From NCBI RefSeq assembly GCF_030272615.1, contig NC_081408.1, positions 766,541,330-766,605,329 on the forward strand: a DNA stretch of 64,000 nucleotides, in the 5' to 3' direction. The stretch's first letter is position 1; every line of letters starts with the position of its first letter. Below are positions 34,544 through 47,164 of this stretch, piece by piece. This DNA is from Cryptomeria japonica (taxonomy: Eukaryota; Streptophyta; Pinopsida; Cupressales; Cupressaceae). Under the pieces are notes generated by a model. It had not been told where the DNA came from and searched no databases. It saw only the letters and a list, made by a program, of their open reading frames with translations. The translations under genes and the position numbers were made by a program.

Positions 34544-35040
34544 GAACTAGGTATTGACCAAGATGTGAGAGACTAGATGAAAATGGAAAGGTATGGAAGA
34601 CCAAGAGTTGGATGAAAATGTAAATGAATCTGAAGTGTACTTGCAATGTCCAAAGTGTAAGACCAAGTATGTATGTAGTAGAGTAGGTGTGACTTCCAAA
34701 GAGATGATAGTTTCTCTTGATGAGGTAAGTTGACCTTGACTCTAAGTAAGACCAAATGAGACCCAAAGGTGATAGACCTTGATGAGGGACCACTTAGCAA
34801 AATGTTGTTGTATGTAATGTGTTGACAAAGTATGATGAGGACAAGCAAGTGACCTTTTGATTGAAGTTTAGACAAATGTGAATGTAATGGAAGGTGTAAA
34901 GCAATGATGGACTTTGTGAGACCCAGAAATAGGTTGAATGCTAGATGAAAACCCAGAGAGATAACCTAGGAAGCTCAATAAGTCTGAAACTGACTGTTCT
35001 TGTTTGCTGGATTGTAAAAGTTTTTCAATTCTGAACACAG

Positions 35041-35222
35041 ACGTGCCTGTATACTTCACAGATGCACTTATATGACACAAACGCAGTTCTGTTCAACACA
35101 GACGCGTTTCTGAGATTTTGTAAATGCAATATTGCTCAGAGGACACAGATGTGTTTCTGCCCTTTACAGACGTGCTTAAATGACACAGACGCGATTCTAT
35201 CAGACACAAACACATTTCTGAA
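35041..35222. repeat. CAGACGCG repeat cluster 1
   Basis: About seven degenerate copies of ACACAGACGCGTTTCTG, spaced 20-35 bp. Many differ by CG to TG or CA, as expected for methylated DNA decay. Confidence 0.65.
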
Positions 35223-36392
35223 AGCTTTGTGCAATTTTTCCAATGTGTGAAGTTGCTTGTTGTGACCAAATCTGAATGTTTGACTATTTTTCGTGACAAG
35301 AGGACACAATGTTGATGAGGACTCAATGTTTGCAAGTGTTTAGACTCAAAATGACTCAAAGAAAACTGTGTTGTTTGATGTAAAATTGTTTTGCATACAC
35401 TTGAAGACACAAAAGAAACAATGTTTTAATGTTTGGTCTTGAATGTTTGATTGTTCAAAATAAGACAAGCACAATTCTTATGGTTGGCCAGGACAATAGT
35501 TGTTGATTCCCACATGAGGTTGTGCTATTCAGAGCGGATACTTAGATGCTTGACCCCACTGGCTCCACCCTCAGCACTAACTTCTCAGGGCAGCCAAGCA
35601 TCACTCCCCATGAAAACTCCTTGTGGTGAACTTTGTATTTCTACTAAGAACCGTATGTGTGTGGGCCGCTCCAGAGGTCCGACCTCCTGCCCCAACAACT
35701 AGAAGGATTTTGCCTTCTAAAAAAAAAAGGTTCTAGTAAGGGCATCCGCTCGTGTGGCCATACATGCGGCACTTTCATCTCTGTAAATACAGAAGGCTCC
35801 CAATTGGTAGGGGTTACACCCTACAACTGATCAAATAAGTTTGATCAAACGAGTTTATGGGGAGACATAGTGTCGGTATGAAATAATCAACACATGTTAT
35901 CTATAGTTTTCACCATGAATACAATTGTTTATAGTGGTTCGGAAGAGGTGGGTTTTCCTTGCTACCACTTGGGTCATTCTCTCCTCACTAGTAGTCCTAA
36001 TGACCACACGGGGAGACAGGCCCTTTAAAGACGAAACAAAAAGAGCCTATTGCTCAAGACACAAAAGACACTGGTTCAATTTTAGTGCACCAATTGAAGT
36101 GTTTGCTAGTCTATGAAAACAAGGCACACAATAAAGATCAAAAATCCTTGCTAAGGTCCTGCAACAAAGATCTATTAGTAGTTTGGATTGTTTCAAATGA
36201 TCACCCCTTCCTGCAAGCACACAAGTTAGGTAAATTTTAGATCCAAAAGACTTTGTGAAATAGGGGCCTTCGACAAAACAATTTTGCTTTTAAGACAAGC
36301 TGCACCAATTTCGTTAGATCTGAAGATGTTAGCTCAATATAAACCAGATCTGAAATCCAAATGACGAAAAACCGAATCAAAGAAGCAAAAAA

Positions 36393-36668
36393 TGCAACAA
36401 CTGAACATAGACACGATTCTAATTAACACAAATGCTATATAAATACGCAAATGCGGTTACATCCGACACAGACGTGGCTCCCAAACACAGACGCGACTCC
36501 TGCACACAGACGCGTTTGGAGACCTCACAGATGTGAATAGGGAACACAGACGCATTTCCTGGAATCTGCAAAAATAAAATAAAATAATGTCGAAGGCGCA
36601 GACGCGATTCCAGATGTCATAGACGCGACAGAAAATAAAAAATGCGATCTGAAGGTACTCAGACGCGA
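36393..36668. repeat. CAGACGCG repeat cluster 2
   Basis: About nine further copies of the same word (for example CACAGACGCGACTCC and CACAGACGCGTTTGG), closer to the primer binding site. Confidence 0.65.
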
Positions 36669-36758
36669 AAATGTCGAACTGTTGTCGGAAATGTCAGATC
36701 TGCAACTTCAAAAACACAAAATCTGCAACAAAAGATGTTAAATGCAAAAGGGACAAGG

Positions 36759-36776
36759 GTCCCACCAGGCATGCCA
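36759..36776 (-). other. Primer binding site of element 2
   Basis: Plus strand GTCCCACCAGGCATGCCA ends in CCA three bases from the LTR end. It may be a CpG-decayed form of a sequence often seen next to plant gypsy LTRs. I could not assign the tRNA; tRNA-Lys matches only partly. Confidence 0.5.
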
Positions 36777-36779
36777 AAA

Positions 36780-37559
36780 TGTTTATGGTGAAAAGTGGAA
36801 ACAACAATAATATTGAGAGACTAAATGAATTCAACCACAAAACCTTAGCCTAACAACAACAAAGATCCACCATAACATATGAAGATTACCTAAGACAATG
36901 CAAATCAAATGAAATCACAAAGATTATACCATCACATGTCTAATAGGGTTTGGATCTCCATTCTTCCTATCTCTATTGATCTTGCTTGATATATTTGCTC
37001 TCAGATTTTATTTGTGCACAAGAGCTCAACAAAGAATGAAGATGTGGTTGCAAGTAGGCTTGATCGCATATGAAAGTTCGAAAGCGTAGTCGAGTAGTCA
37101 GCGGGGGTTGATAATGAAGGAGAAATCTCCTTATATAGAAGACACTTTAGGAAATGGAGGGATAAGATTGAGAGGTGTAAAAGATAAATGGTCGGCTATG
37201 ATTAGAGGGTAGGTAGAGAAAATAAGAAAATAATGAGAGGGTAGGTAGTGTATGAATTAAGAGATGAATGACATGTGTCATAGGTAGAAAAGGTTAATGA
37301 ATTAATTAAATAAATAGATTTATTTAATTAATAGAGGAAATGGGATCAATTAAATAAATAAGACATTTATTTAATTTAGGAGAAAAGGATAATTTAAATA
37401 AATAAAAGTATTTATTTAAATGAGAAATGAGGCTAGAAGAGGATAAATGAATTAATCAAATAAATAAAGATTTATTTAATTAATAGAAGAATTAGGCTTA
37501 AAATAATTAATTAAATAAAATGTTTATTTAATTAGACATGACCATTTTAGGTGTCTACA
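36780..37559 (-). repeat. 5' LTR of element 2
   Basis: Direct repeat of 21868-22649. Minus strand TGTAGACACCTAAAATGG at 37559 to CACCATAAACA at 36780. The TATA-like TATATAAGG is at 37129-37137 (minus strand). The AT-palindrome ladder is present near 37300-37545. Confidence 0.95.
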
Positions 37560-38650
37560 GGTGCTTCTAAACTCTCAGAGGGGACACATAACGAAGTCAA
37601 AAAATAGGCGGCTATTGAGGCATTACAAATGACAAGAAACATGGGCTTGTTGAAAATCCACCTTGAAGGCAACTCTTTGATAATCATTAATGGAATTAAA
37701 AGAAGGAATATCCATGTGTGGAAGTTGAGTAAATTTATATCCATTTCCAAACTCCTTGTAGAAACTTTTGATGATTTTGAAGTGAGTCATGTTTTGTGAT
37801 TAGGCAATGAGTTGGCAGACAGGTTGTCAAATTGGGCACATTCCTTGAATGATGAAGTGAGGAGTACAATAGAGGATTTTAGAAATCTCAAACTTGGCAT
37901 ATGAATTGGTGAAGTACACCACCATTTCTAGGAGCTATTAATGATTTGGTGTGGTGGTGGATGGATGTGATGGGGGTTATCAAGGGGATTATTAAATCCT
38001 GCGAAGATAGCAGGTGGAGACCATAGATTGCAATGGGTGGCGAGGTTATCAAAACATGGAGGCCACCTTCTCTCTTATTACTCTGAGGCAATAGTTAGTG
38101 TTTTGGGGATGAATTTCAGAGAAGAGACTAAAAGAGCTCTTCAAAGTTGATGAGGAGATTTTCATTCAAATAATGGAAATTCTCCTTGGTGAATATTTCT
38201 TGGTGACTGAACATAGATATTGGACAAACATTGACATAGTATCAATGGTAGTGGCATGGGGTTAGATGTAGGCAAGAAGAAAGAAGTGGAGTGGGTGGTG
38301 AATGGATGTGTGGATGGTGATTGTCTTTTTAGTTTGTAATCAGTGCTTGGTCATGCAGTCTTGGGTGCAGGTTTTCTCCCTGCGGAGGTGGTGTAAGGTT
38401 CGGAGGAGGAGGTGCCGCAACAATTGATGCCATTTATACACTTGCTGAAGATGATGAACAAGGATGAGTGTAGGGTCGAGGCATATATTAGATGAGACTC
38501 TTTGAAGCTCTTTATGTGTGAGAATGAACATAAAATCTCAAAGGGAAAGAAGAAAGTAGGGGCCACATAGGATTTAGAGATAGGTTTTGAGCTCAAAGAT
38601 GAGTGGGTTAACGGGCCACTCAAAGCTGTGAGGAAGAAGTAGATGTTTTT
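37560..38650 (+). pseudogene. LINE-type RNase H fragment, right part and flank
   Basis: Continues the domain cut at 21867: GASKLSEGTHNEVKK, a stop, AAIEALQMTRNMGLLKIHLE, then GNSLIIINGIKRRN and LGNELADRLSNWAH (to about 37860). These are the Glu- and Asp-bearing parts of the RNase H fold. Downstream to about 38650 the sequence is GC-richer than its surroundings, with small frames but no recognised domain; it may be the 3' part of the same LINE. Stops show it is a relic older than element 2. Confidence 0.65.
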
Positions 38651-39005
38651 ATTATAATTGATGTCAAAATTTATGTAGTTTTTGATAGTATAGTATATGT
38701 ATTTAAAGGTATAAACTTTCAGGGTTATATCAGGTGGTTTTTTGGGTACATAGTAGAAGGTTTTAGTGGTATGCTTTGATGGGTTAAGACTGTTATTGTA
38801 TTTTATTTTTAGCTTTTTTATGGAGAACTAATGAAGTTTGAACTATGTAATACATTTATATAGTAATAAATTATCAATATTACTGATTAAAAATTTTTTG
38901 TAACCATATTTAATTTTAGAACATATGTTATAATAGAATTTGATGTTCATGTTTTGTCCAAACTTGAACACTAATTTGAGGAAATTTTATAATTTTTTCA
39001 TTGTT
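38651..39005. other. AT-rich spacer
   Basis: Nothing recognised. Confidence 0.4.
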
Positions 39006-39209
<204 letters not shown>

Positions 39210-39369
39210 TGCACAAATATTACTATAAAACTTAATTTTTTTTATCTAAACCTGTGTTATGGTTACATATAAACTAAAAAAATTAAGTTCACATTCACAA
39301 ATGGTGTATAGGTTATGGGAGAAATAAAAATACTGGCCTAAATCATAGATCTCATTCTACTTGTTATAA

Positions 39370-39649
39370 TATTTCTTGGAAATAAATGCAAAAATTAATA
39401 AAATAATAGATCAATATGAGGGGGTGACCTTCAATAATCACAAAATAATATATGAATTTAATATTCAAAGTTATGATGATGTGAGAGGGAGTTATCTTCC
39501 TTATTTACATGGATAAATATACAGGGACACACCCCTTCATCCTAATTAAGAGAGGTTATGGTAATAACTAAAATTAATGTTACGGTTAAACTTACCACGA
39601 GTGTTTATCTTTATTATACTTAGGGATCTATCATATTAGGATCACAACA
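39370..39649 (-). repeat. Dispersed repeat, copy B
   Basis: Homologous to 19250-19537, same orientation; by eye about 75-80 percent identical. Minus-strand end TGTTGTGATCCTAATATG looks like an LTR start. Confidence 0.6.
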
Positions 39650-39739
39650 TACGTTGATGTGATTCTTTGTGGGTTTTATAGAAATGAGATTAAAAGGTTT
39701 TTGTTGGATGATTAGAGCACTAAGGAAGAGCTTCTTAGT

Positions 39740-40200
39740 TTGAAATCTAGTAGTTGGTAAAAAAGGATGAGAAGCTTGATAGGTTGGAGGTTGACATTGT
39801 AGAGATAAGAGAAAATATTCAAAAAATTGTGATCTTTGGTAAGGCCACTATCAACAATTTTCCAACAGCATATATGTTTTAAACAAGAAAGTAAAAAATA
39901 TCAAAGATTATATTTCCAATCCAAATAAAGTATATGTACAAGGGGATGCAAAGCCAAGGATGTTGACACCCTGACTATAGGAGTCATGAGCACCCATCTC
40001 CAAGCCTTACACGATTAGTGGGAGGCTACTTTGATGTTGTGTCCTTTATATTTTTTATTTTTAGTCTTACATAGTTTTTATTTCTAGTTATGTATGAGAC
40101 TTCGATCTACTGTAATAATGTTGGTATTATGCCTATGCAAGGCTAATTGACGGTCACCTTCCATGATTTTTTGTTAACTTGACTATTAGAAGGTTGGGGC
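39740..40200 (+). pseudogene. Unrecognised decayed coding-like sequence
   Basis: Pieces in different frames read coherently: EKLDRLEVDIVEIRENIQKI, then FGKATINNFPTAY; and KDVDTLTIGVMSTHLQALHD, stop, WEATLM; separated by stops and a frame change. Protein-like composition suggests a dead gene or transposon fragment. I do not recognise the family. Confidence 0.3.
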
Positions 40201-42360
40201 CATTTCAAAAACCCCCTCTTTACCTTTTATTAAAGATAAAATAATTTTTTTGATTGTAATTGAACATGTTCAAGTTCTAAACTTTTCTTGATTTATTTAA
40301 TTGATTGCCAAGTTTCAAGGCATAAACATAATTTTGTGAATGTAATAAATCTAAAAAATATTGATTTGATTCATTTCTCTAATAAGCACATTAACACAAT
40401 GTGATTTCATTATTAAAGTAAAATATAAGATATTTAGGTGAATTGTCTAGTTTTATCACATGTATACTAATGTCCTTTTCATATCATACGAGTACAAGTT
40501 AAGTAAATAAGATCATATATTTTTTATCTTTCATCTAGCATAACTCCTAACCCTGTAGACTAATATCCTTCATTAATTAGTTTAAATAAATTAGTTGATT
40601 AGTATTTGATTTTTAAAGGGAAAGAACAACTAAATTATTATTCAAACAATGTAGATATTTAAAAATTGTTCATAAAATAAGAAATAGAAATAAAACATCA
40701 CATAAGCTTTCCAACTAAACACATAAATCAATTATAATAGAGAAAATTAGAGAAATAAACACATATAATAAAAAGTCTAAAATTATAGGTCTCTATTGGA
40801 CCTAAAACTTTTTATTAAAAAAATTACTACTTGAGATGGTACACTGATAGTCAACTACCACTATAAATCTCAAGAATCTATCGCAAAACTTAGGACATGA
40901 TTATAGAACTTCATTTGTTTAAAAAAATAAAATAAAAATGGAAACGAAATTGCTTCATAACTGTTAGGAAATGTTTCGCTACCCTCTTAAATTAGAAAAA
41001 TATTATTGTTAGTTCTTTAAGCTACAAGAGAACCAACAAACTGGAAAATAGATTAACAATGGCTCCTATATTTTTTAAAGGCATAACTTTCACAAGAAGG
41101 TATAAAAATGCAATTAAGCTTTATTTTTTATAGAGACTAAAGCTATAGTCTTTCCCTATAACTCATTGAATCACAAATTTGATCAAAAACAACATCCAAC
41201 CTTTAAATGATAATTTTTTTTTGTTTTGAAAATTAGCTCACAAATTCCTTCATTATAACAAAGTCTATAGTTTACATTCATGTATAATCTTCTTCAAATA
41301 ATTTTAAAACACAATGTTACAAATCTAATTACTATCTTGTATCTATATAATCAATACATCTCTTCAATTGACAAGAATAATAATGTGTTTTATAAACTAT
41401 TTCAAAGCATAATAGGAACAAAGATATGCCACTCCTTCAAGGTCTCTAACTCCAAGCTTCTACCCAACATAAGGCAAGCTACCTCCTAACCATGTGGTAC
41501 CCAAAGGTCTCCCCACCTTTGGACAACTTAAAAAGATACTTTCATGCAAAGATTGTTTTCATGCACAAAGATAATCTTTTAAGACTCCCACTAAAGATAG
41601 ATACGTTTAGTTAAAATATTAGAGCTCCTTTCACCATGAATCTCCACCTTAAATGATAAATATAAAAGAAAACATTAAGTATCTCAATAATTATAAACAC
41701 CCATTAATGGATGCCAACAACAAAAAAATATCACCCTTTCAAGATTTCATAAATCGCTTACTAAGAATCAAGGTGAAACTACTACAATAATTTAAAAAAA
41801 AAAGTGTATGCAAATACAAAACTAATTTCTTGATAGTGGATTTATCATAAAAGATTATGTGAAGATTCACAAATTAGTAATAATAATAAAATCAACAAAC
41901 CATGGTAACATGCAAGATTTATATGGAGAAACCCTTTCGAGAAAAAAAAAAACTCCACTAGAGAAAGAGGACAAGTGTGTATTAATTTTCTATGTACACG
42001 ATACAATATTAACACACCACACTTTGCACTCTAACAATATTTTGAAAGCATCTCTATACCTCTAAAATATTGATACCAAACTACTATCTCATACCTTGAA
42101 CATATAAGTAAAGATGAAGGCTAAAACAACAAATATTTTTTACCAAAATAATGGATTCAAAACTATTGTATCTTTAAAAAACCCCACACCCACCTTGGAG
42201 AGTACCTTTTGAGAGTAGTAAATTGAAAGAATTACTCCACATAATGAAGAGAGCTACAAGAAACTCTTCAAGTTACTCACTAACGACTGAAGCAATGTGC
42301 TCAAATAGCCATTGGTTGGTTGGCTTTTGTTTTTAAGCCCTTTTGGTTTATACTAATAAA
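40201..42360. other. AT-rich intergenic sequence
   Basis: No feature recognised; short frames at 41280-41489 and 41859-42065 have no signature. Confidence 0.5.
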
Positions 42361-42365
42361 ATTTT

Positions 42366-44092
42366 TGTGGACACCCAAATCTGTCCACTTAATTAAATGA
42401 ATACTTAGTATTTATTTGATTATTTATCCATCGATCAATAATTAATTAAATTAATATTTAATCAATTCATCTTAACCCTCTTTTCCTATTAATTAAATAA
42501 ATTATTCAATTTATTTGATTTAATTCACTTCACCAAATTCAGACCATTAATTAAATAAATAAATCATATTTGTTTAATTAAATGTCCTCTCACATTTAAA
42601 TATTTATTTAAATCCCCCAAAATCCCATCTCTCACATTTAAATAAATTAACATCTATTTAAATCACTTTTATCCTCCACCCACTTGCATTTCCTACAAAT
42701 GCAAGTTGCACAACTATTTTAAATAAATAAATAATTTATTTAAAATCCTATTTATCCTCACCCACTTGAAACCTTTAATGGTTTCCCTTAAAGTCTTCAA
42801 ACTTAATGGCTTCCTTCTAGAGTCTTCTCAAGCCTTTAATGGTTTCCCTTAAAGTCTTCAAACTTAATGGCTTTTTTCTAGAGTCTTCTTAAGCCTTTAA
42901 TGGTTTCCCTCAAAGTTTTCAAACATTTAATGTTTTATCTTCCTTTTACTTATGTTTAAATAAAATCCAAAATTTGCATTCACATTTAAATAAATTAATA
43001 TTTATTTAAATATCTATCCAAATGCAAATTACACCATTTAATTGAAATAAATGATTTTATTTTAATTGAAAATCTCAAAATTCCTCCCACTTGCATTCTC
43101 CTACAAAATGCACTTGCATGCCTAAATCCCTTCTAGATTCTTCTAACTCCTTCTAATTAGCCTAATCCAATCCTAATCATTGTCACATTCCTAAATAAAA
43201 GGAAGTCACTTCTCAAAAACCTCCAAAGTCTTCAATAACCATTAAAGGCTTTATGTCTTCAAATGGTTAACCTCTAAAGTCTTCCAAACCATTAAAGGCT
43301 CTTACATAACCATTTATGATTAACTCACCTTTTACCTTTGGTTAGAGACTTTCCTCTAACTTAACCATCCTTTTGACTCATGGGTCTCTTCAAAGCATTT
43401 ATTTCTTTGACTAAGGTAACCATTTAACCCTTGCACATTCATTTATCCTTTGGATAAAAGGAATATCCATTAACCTAACCCTAACCCAGCCCCCTAGGGT
43501 AACCATCATGTCCCCTCAAGCATTTAATGCTCCTTATCTCTACTCTCAAGCCTCCTTATGGTGACACTTCCCAACATGGGATTGGATTGAAAGTCTCACA
43601 TGGATTGAATATCTTTCAATCCTAACCCTTGTTAAGATTTCTTAATCTTAACCTTTCATTTCCCCATTTATTCTATAAATAGAACCCTTATCCTCAATCA
43701 AAGGAGGAAGCATTAGAGTATTGTTACTATACTGGTATTAGCATAAAGGTTTCTCATAGCATCACTATTTACACTTGCATAGCATTTGTTTATCATATCC
43801 AACCATCTTGAATCTCCATATGGCATCCATAGCTAGTGCTAAATGCTGAGAGCTACACTCATTTGGGACTTGGAGAGGGGAGAAACAAGGGAGAAGCATC
43901 AAAAGGCATCATGGAAGCATCTTAGGGAGGCTCTTCTCCTTTCTTTTGTTTTGTTAAACTTCTTTCATGCTTTTTGAAATCTCTTTTGACATGCTTGGAA
44001 TGGTTTTTAGTTCTTTGTTTTGGTTTTATGGTTGAAACCAACTTATTAACATTAAACTTTGTTGTTGCCTTGTCCCCATTTCCAGAACATCA
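42366..44092 (+). repeat. Solo LTR of the element 1 family
   Basis: Starts TGTGGACACCCAAATCTGTCC, ends CAGAACATCA, 1727 bp, flanked by perfect 5-bp target duplications ATTTT (42361-42365 and 44093-44097). It aligns along its length with the reverse complement of 8247-10047, including the AT-palindrome part, the AACCCTAA/CATTAAAGG blocks, the TATA box (CTATAAATAG at 43673-43682) and the GCTAGTGCTAAA/GAGAGCTACACTCATTTGGG block. No internal element sequence lies next to it, so it was left by recombination between two LTRs of a full element. Confidence 0.93.
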
Positions 44093-44097
44093 ATTTT

Positions 44098-47000
44098 ATA
44101 TTTCATTACTATTATCTTGTTAAGACTTTTATGCTATTTTTTGATATGTTGTATGTATGTTGCTTGTTAGTGTGCTGTAAGTTGTTAATGCTACTCATGG
44201 GGTATTAGAGTAAATGGTTAGCACCCTTGTTTTGTTGCTTCTTATATAAAAAATAATTACTTCAGATGGATTTTACTCACATCCCCATCCCTCTCACGAT
44301 TGCATATGACAACTAATACCAATATTTTAGGAGAATCTAAATTATAAATTATTTTTTAATTACACCTTAGGCATCCAAGTGCACCTTCTAACACTTTGGG
44401 AGACACACACACACAAGATTTGCAAAGTTAATGACACCTTTACCCCAACAATACCTTTAGTTCTTATCCCTTCACACATATCAAGAGAACTCATAAATGA
44501 GAGAGAAAGTACACTACAAGCCTCCTACAAGCTATGAACTCCTAAACATGTCGAGTATATCAGTCTCTCATGGGAGACTATTATCAAGGTCAATGAAGTA
44601 TATCTACATACAAACAATCACCAACATACATGTATCATGACGTTCTCTTATCCTTTTGACACAAACTTGTAAATAGATAAAATTCTTCCTTTTCCACAAC
44701 TAAATATATTCAAAATTCTTCATATAAAACTTTATTAAAATGAATCTTTTGTGCTCATACTCTTGATTTATGGCACTCACTATTCACCTCTTTGCTTATT
44801 TTATTCCCTCAAGTGTGGTCTTGAAAAGCAACTCTCCTTGGTGCTTCTCTCTCCTTTGATATTATATCCTACACCTGCAGACAACTGATTATCAATTTTT
44901 TTTGGAAGCTCTGCTATCTTGCTGTCTTTTCTAACACCATAATTCCCCTTCGAATAGAAACTCAAATGATCTGTGCTAATTTGTCTCTCCAAATTTTGAA
45001 TTTGCAAATAGCCCAATCTAGCCTTTTACTTGATGAGAAAAGACATGACCTCCCTTTACAACTACATGCAAAAACTGAAGGTAATGGAGTATCAAACACA
45101 TCATAAACATTGGTTATCACTCTTTTAGATTGATAGCTAGTCTGAGAAAATAGATGCAGCGCTGGATCTATCAAGGCCAAGAGCCACTTTCTACTAAATG
45201 ACACAAAGTTGCTCATGAATCTCTATGTTTGTAATATCACTACAACTACATTTTGCTGCTACAATTGATTGCATTTTTTTCTATAGTTGTTAGTATGTTT
45301 CTTTGTAATTTGTATTTTTTCTGCCTCTTTCAATTTAAAAAAAAAATGTTTAAACACAAGGAAAGGAATGATAGAAATACTATTTTAACACACTCCTTTT
45401 TATCTTTTACATAAGTTTTTGGTGGTTGACTTAGGTGAACATATCCTTTTGAGATAGAAGTAACAATCTTTCAAATGTATTTCTAAATATTGCTATTCAA
45501 ATATAAAAAAAGATAGAAAAAGCATATATGAACTAAGCAAATAGAAGAGTATGGTTACACATTGTGTAAAGTTATACATGAACATATAGGATGAATTTGT
45601 GATTTCAAACTAGACACGAACCTATAAACTTAACCCTAAACATAACACATAATTAATAGATGATTCAACAAATATCATTAATAAAATATCATTTTTTGAG
45701 CTCAAAGCACTTTCATTTTAATGTCTATAATACATTCACATATCATCTATAGACTTAAAACTAAGTGCTCAACCTTGTCTACAATACATTCACATATCAT
45801 GTATAGACTTAAAACTAAGTTCCCAACCTTTCTTTACCTTTAATTTTTAATTATGACTCCCACCACCATCATTATCAAATTAATGGTTACATACATGCAT
45901 CTTATTATTAAATTAGCACTTATTATAGTTAAGGAAAGCTTATCTTGCTTTTGTAGATATTAAGGTATATGGTATTTTTAATATCAAAACTTTTGAATTT
46001 TTTTTTTCGTAAACTTCTTAAATTTAAATATCTTATTTCACTAAACTAAAAGTCCTCCTCCTTTTCATAATATTCAACACTTTAACAAAAATAAATTATG
46101 TTATGATGGACCAGAAGTTCAAATATTTTAAAAATTTCAACTCCCACTTATTATAGTGGGAATTATTTACCCAACTAAACAAAATGAATGGAGGCCACCT
46201 AATTGAGGTACTATCCCATGTTAGTCCCAGGGACGGTCCAGATTCATTCCAAGCAGTTTGGAATTAAAAAAAATGTTCATCAATGGAAGTTGCCAACCGG
46301 TAGATGACAGATGTCCCAGAAGTCATCCACCCAATAAATAAGCGAAGCCCAAGAAAGAAATTTGTCCTGTTGAAAATTATATCAACATAGGACCAAAAGA
46401 TTCCGCACACACTTAAGAAAATAAGACTGTAAAGATACCTGAAGACACATTAATTGCACACTTTGTCTCCCTCTGAGCCTGCAAAAAAGTGTTTCACCCA
46501 CCAAAAAGATTGAGTGATGACACTTGTGAATCCTATTACACTCTCTGCAACTCATAACAGCCATGGCTATTAATTATGGTCTTCACTCCCATACGGATCT
46601 GTATTCTATATAATAATATATTTACGTATGTTTGCAGGCCCCAGGCGATTCACGGGCTGCTTGGCTGCCACCTTTTGGACGTACGCAGTGAAGTGCGCGC
46701 CCATGCAAAGATCAGAGTTTTTAATGTCTCTCTGCGCAATTTTGACTCAGGAAAAGTCCAAAACGAGGGGCTTTTAAAGCGACTGCGGCGTGCAGGACGA
46801 TGAGAAGCGACCAAAAAGTCTCATCAGAGAGTCCAAATGCTGGAGCGCCAAAAGGGGTTTGATGATATATACAGTAACGGTACGAGCATATATACAGAGG
46901 GTTGGGAGGATATATACACTGTACGAGCACGCCCACTCCAATCCGGTAGATTTACTTGAGTGTCTTGAGAAATATGGCTGTGTTTGGTGACTTTTTCTGT

Positions 47001-47164
47001 TTATGCAATTGCATGATCGATTGATGTACGACGACACTGCCCACTAAGTCACTGTGCCCGGTGACTTTTTGCTCAGATCTTTTTCTGTTTGGAGGATGCT
47101 GTTTTCCAATGCGCTGAAAATTGTGTCTTTTTAGTGCCAATGATATATTTTGGTCATCAGCCTT
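44098..47164. other. Intergenic sequence upstream of the receptor kinase gene
   Basis: Mostly AT-rich with no recognised gene. Minus-strand frames at 45216-44962 and 45016-44801 read coherently in two overlapping frames (CKGRSCLFSSSKR, then GYLQIQNLERQISTDHL) and could be a decayed exon, family unknown. From about 46600 the sequence becomes GC-richer and probably contains the promoter of the next gene. A short near-duplicate around ATATACAG and GTACGAGCA lies at 46862-46930. Confidence 0.45.

Larger units (their letters stand above)
34544..36758 (-). other. Element 2 untranslated leader
   Basis: About 2.2 kb between gag and the primer binding site, without a sustained frame. It contains two clusters of ACACAGACGCG-type repeats (35041-35222 and 36393-36668) and, between them, a GC-richer block around 35500-35830. 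The size matches the element 1 leader. Confidence 0.65.
21868..37559 (-). mobile_element. Ty3/gypsy Tat-like element carrying an antisense PMD gene (element 2)
   Basis: A 15.7-kb insertion bounded by two 0.78-kb LTRs in the same orientation, with target duplications GGTGT (21863-21867) and GGTGC (37560-37564). On the minus strand: 5' LTR, primer binding site, 2.2-kb leader, gag, protease, G-patch-like linker, RT, RNase H, second RNase H and integrase. A 4.4-kb region follows with a plus-strand PMD pseudogene, then a polypurine tract and the 3' LTR. All coding parts contain stops and frame changes, so the copy is dead. By eye the two LTRs differ at about 25-30 sites plus short indels, mostly transitions. 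It interrupts an RNase H sequence that reads through if the element is removed. Gag-pol is clearly related to element 1, yet the LTRs differ in length and sequence. Confidence 0.93.
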
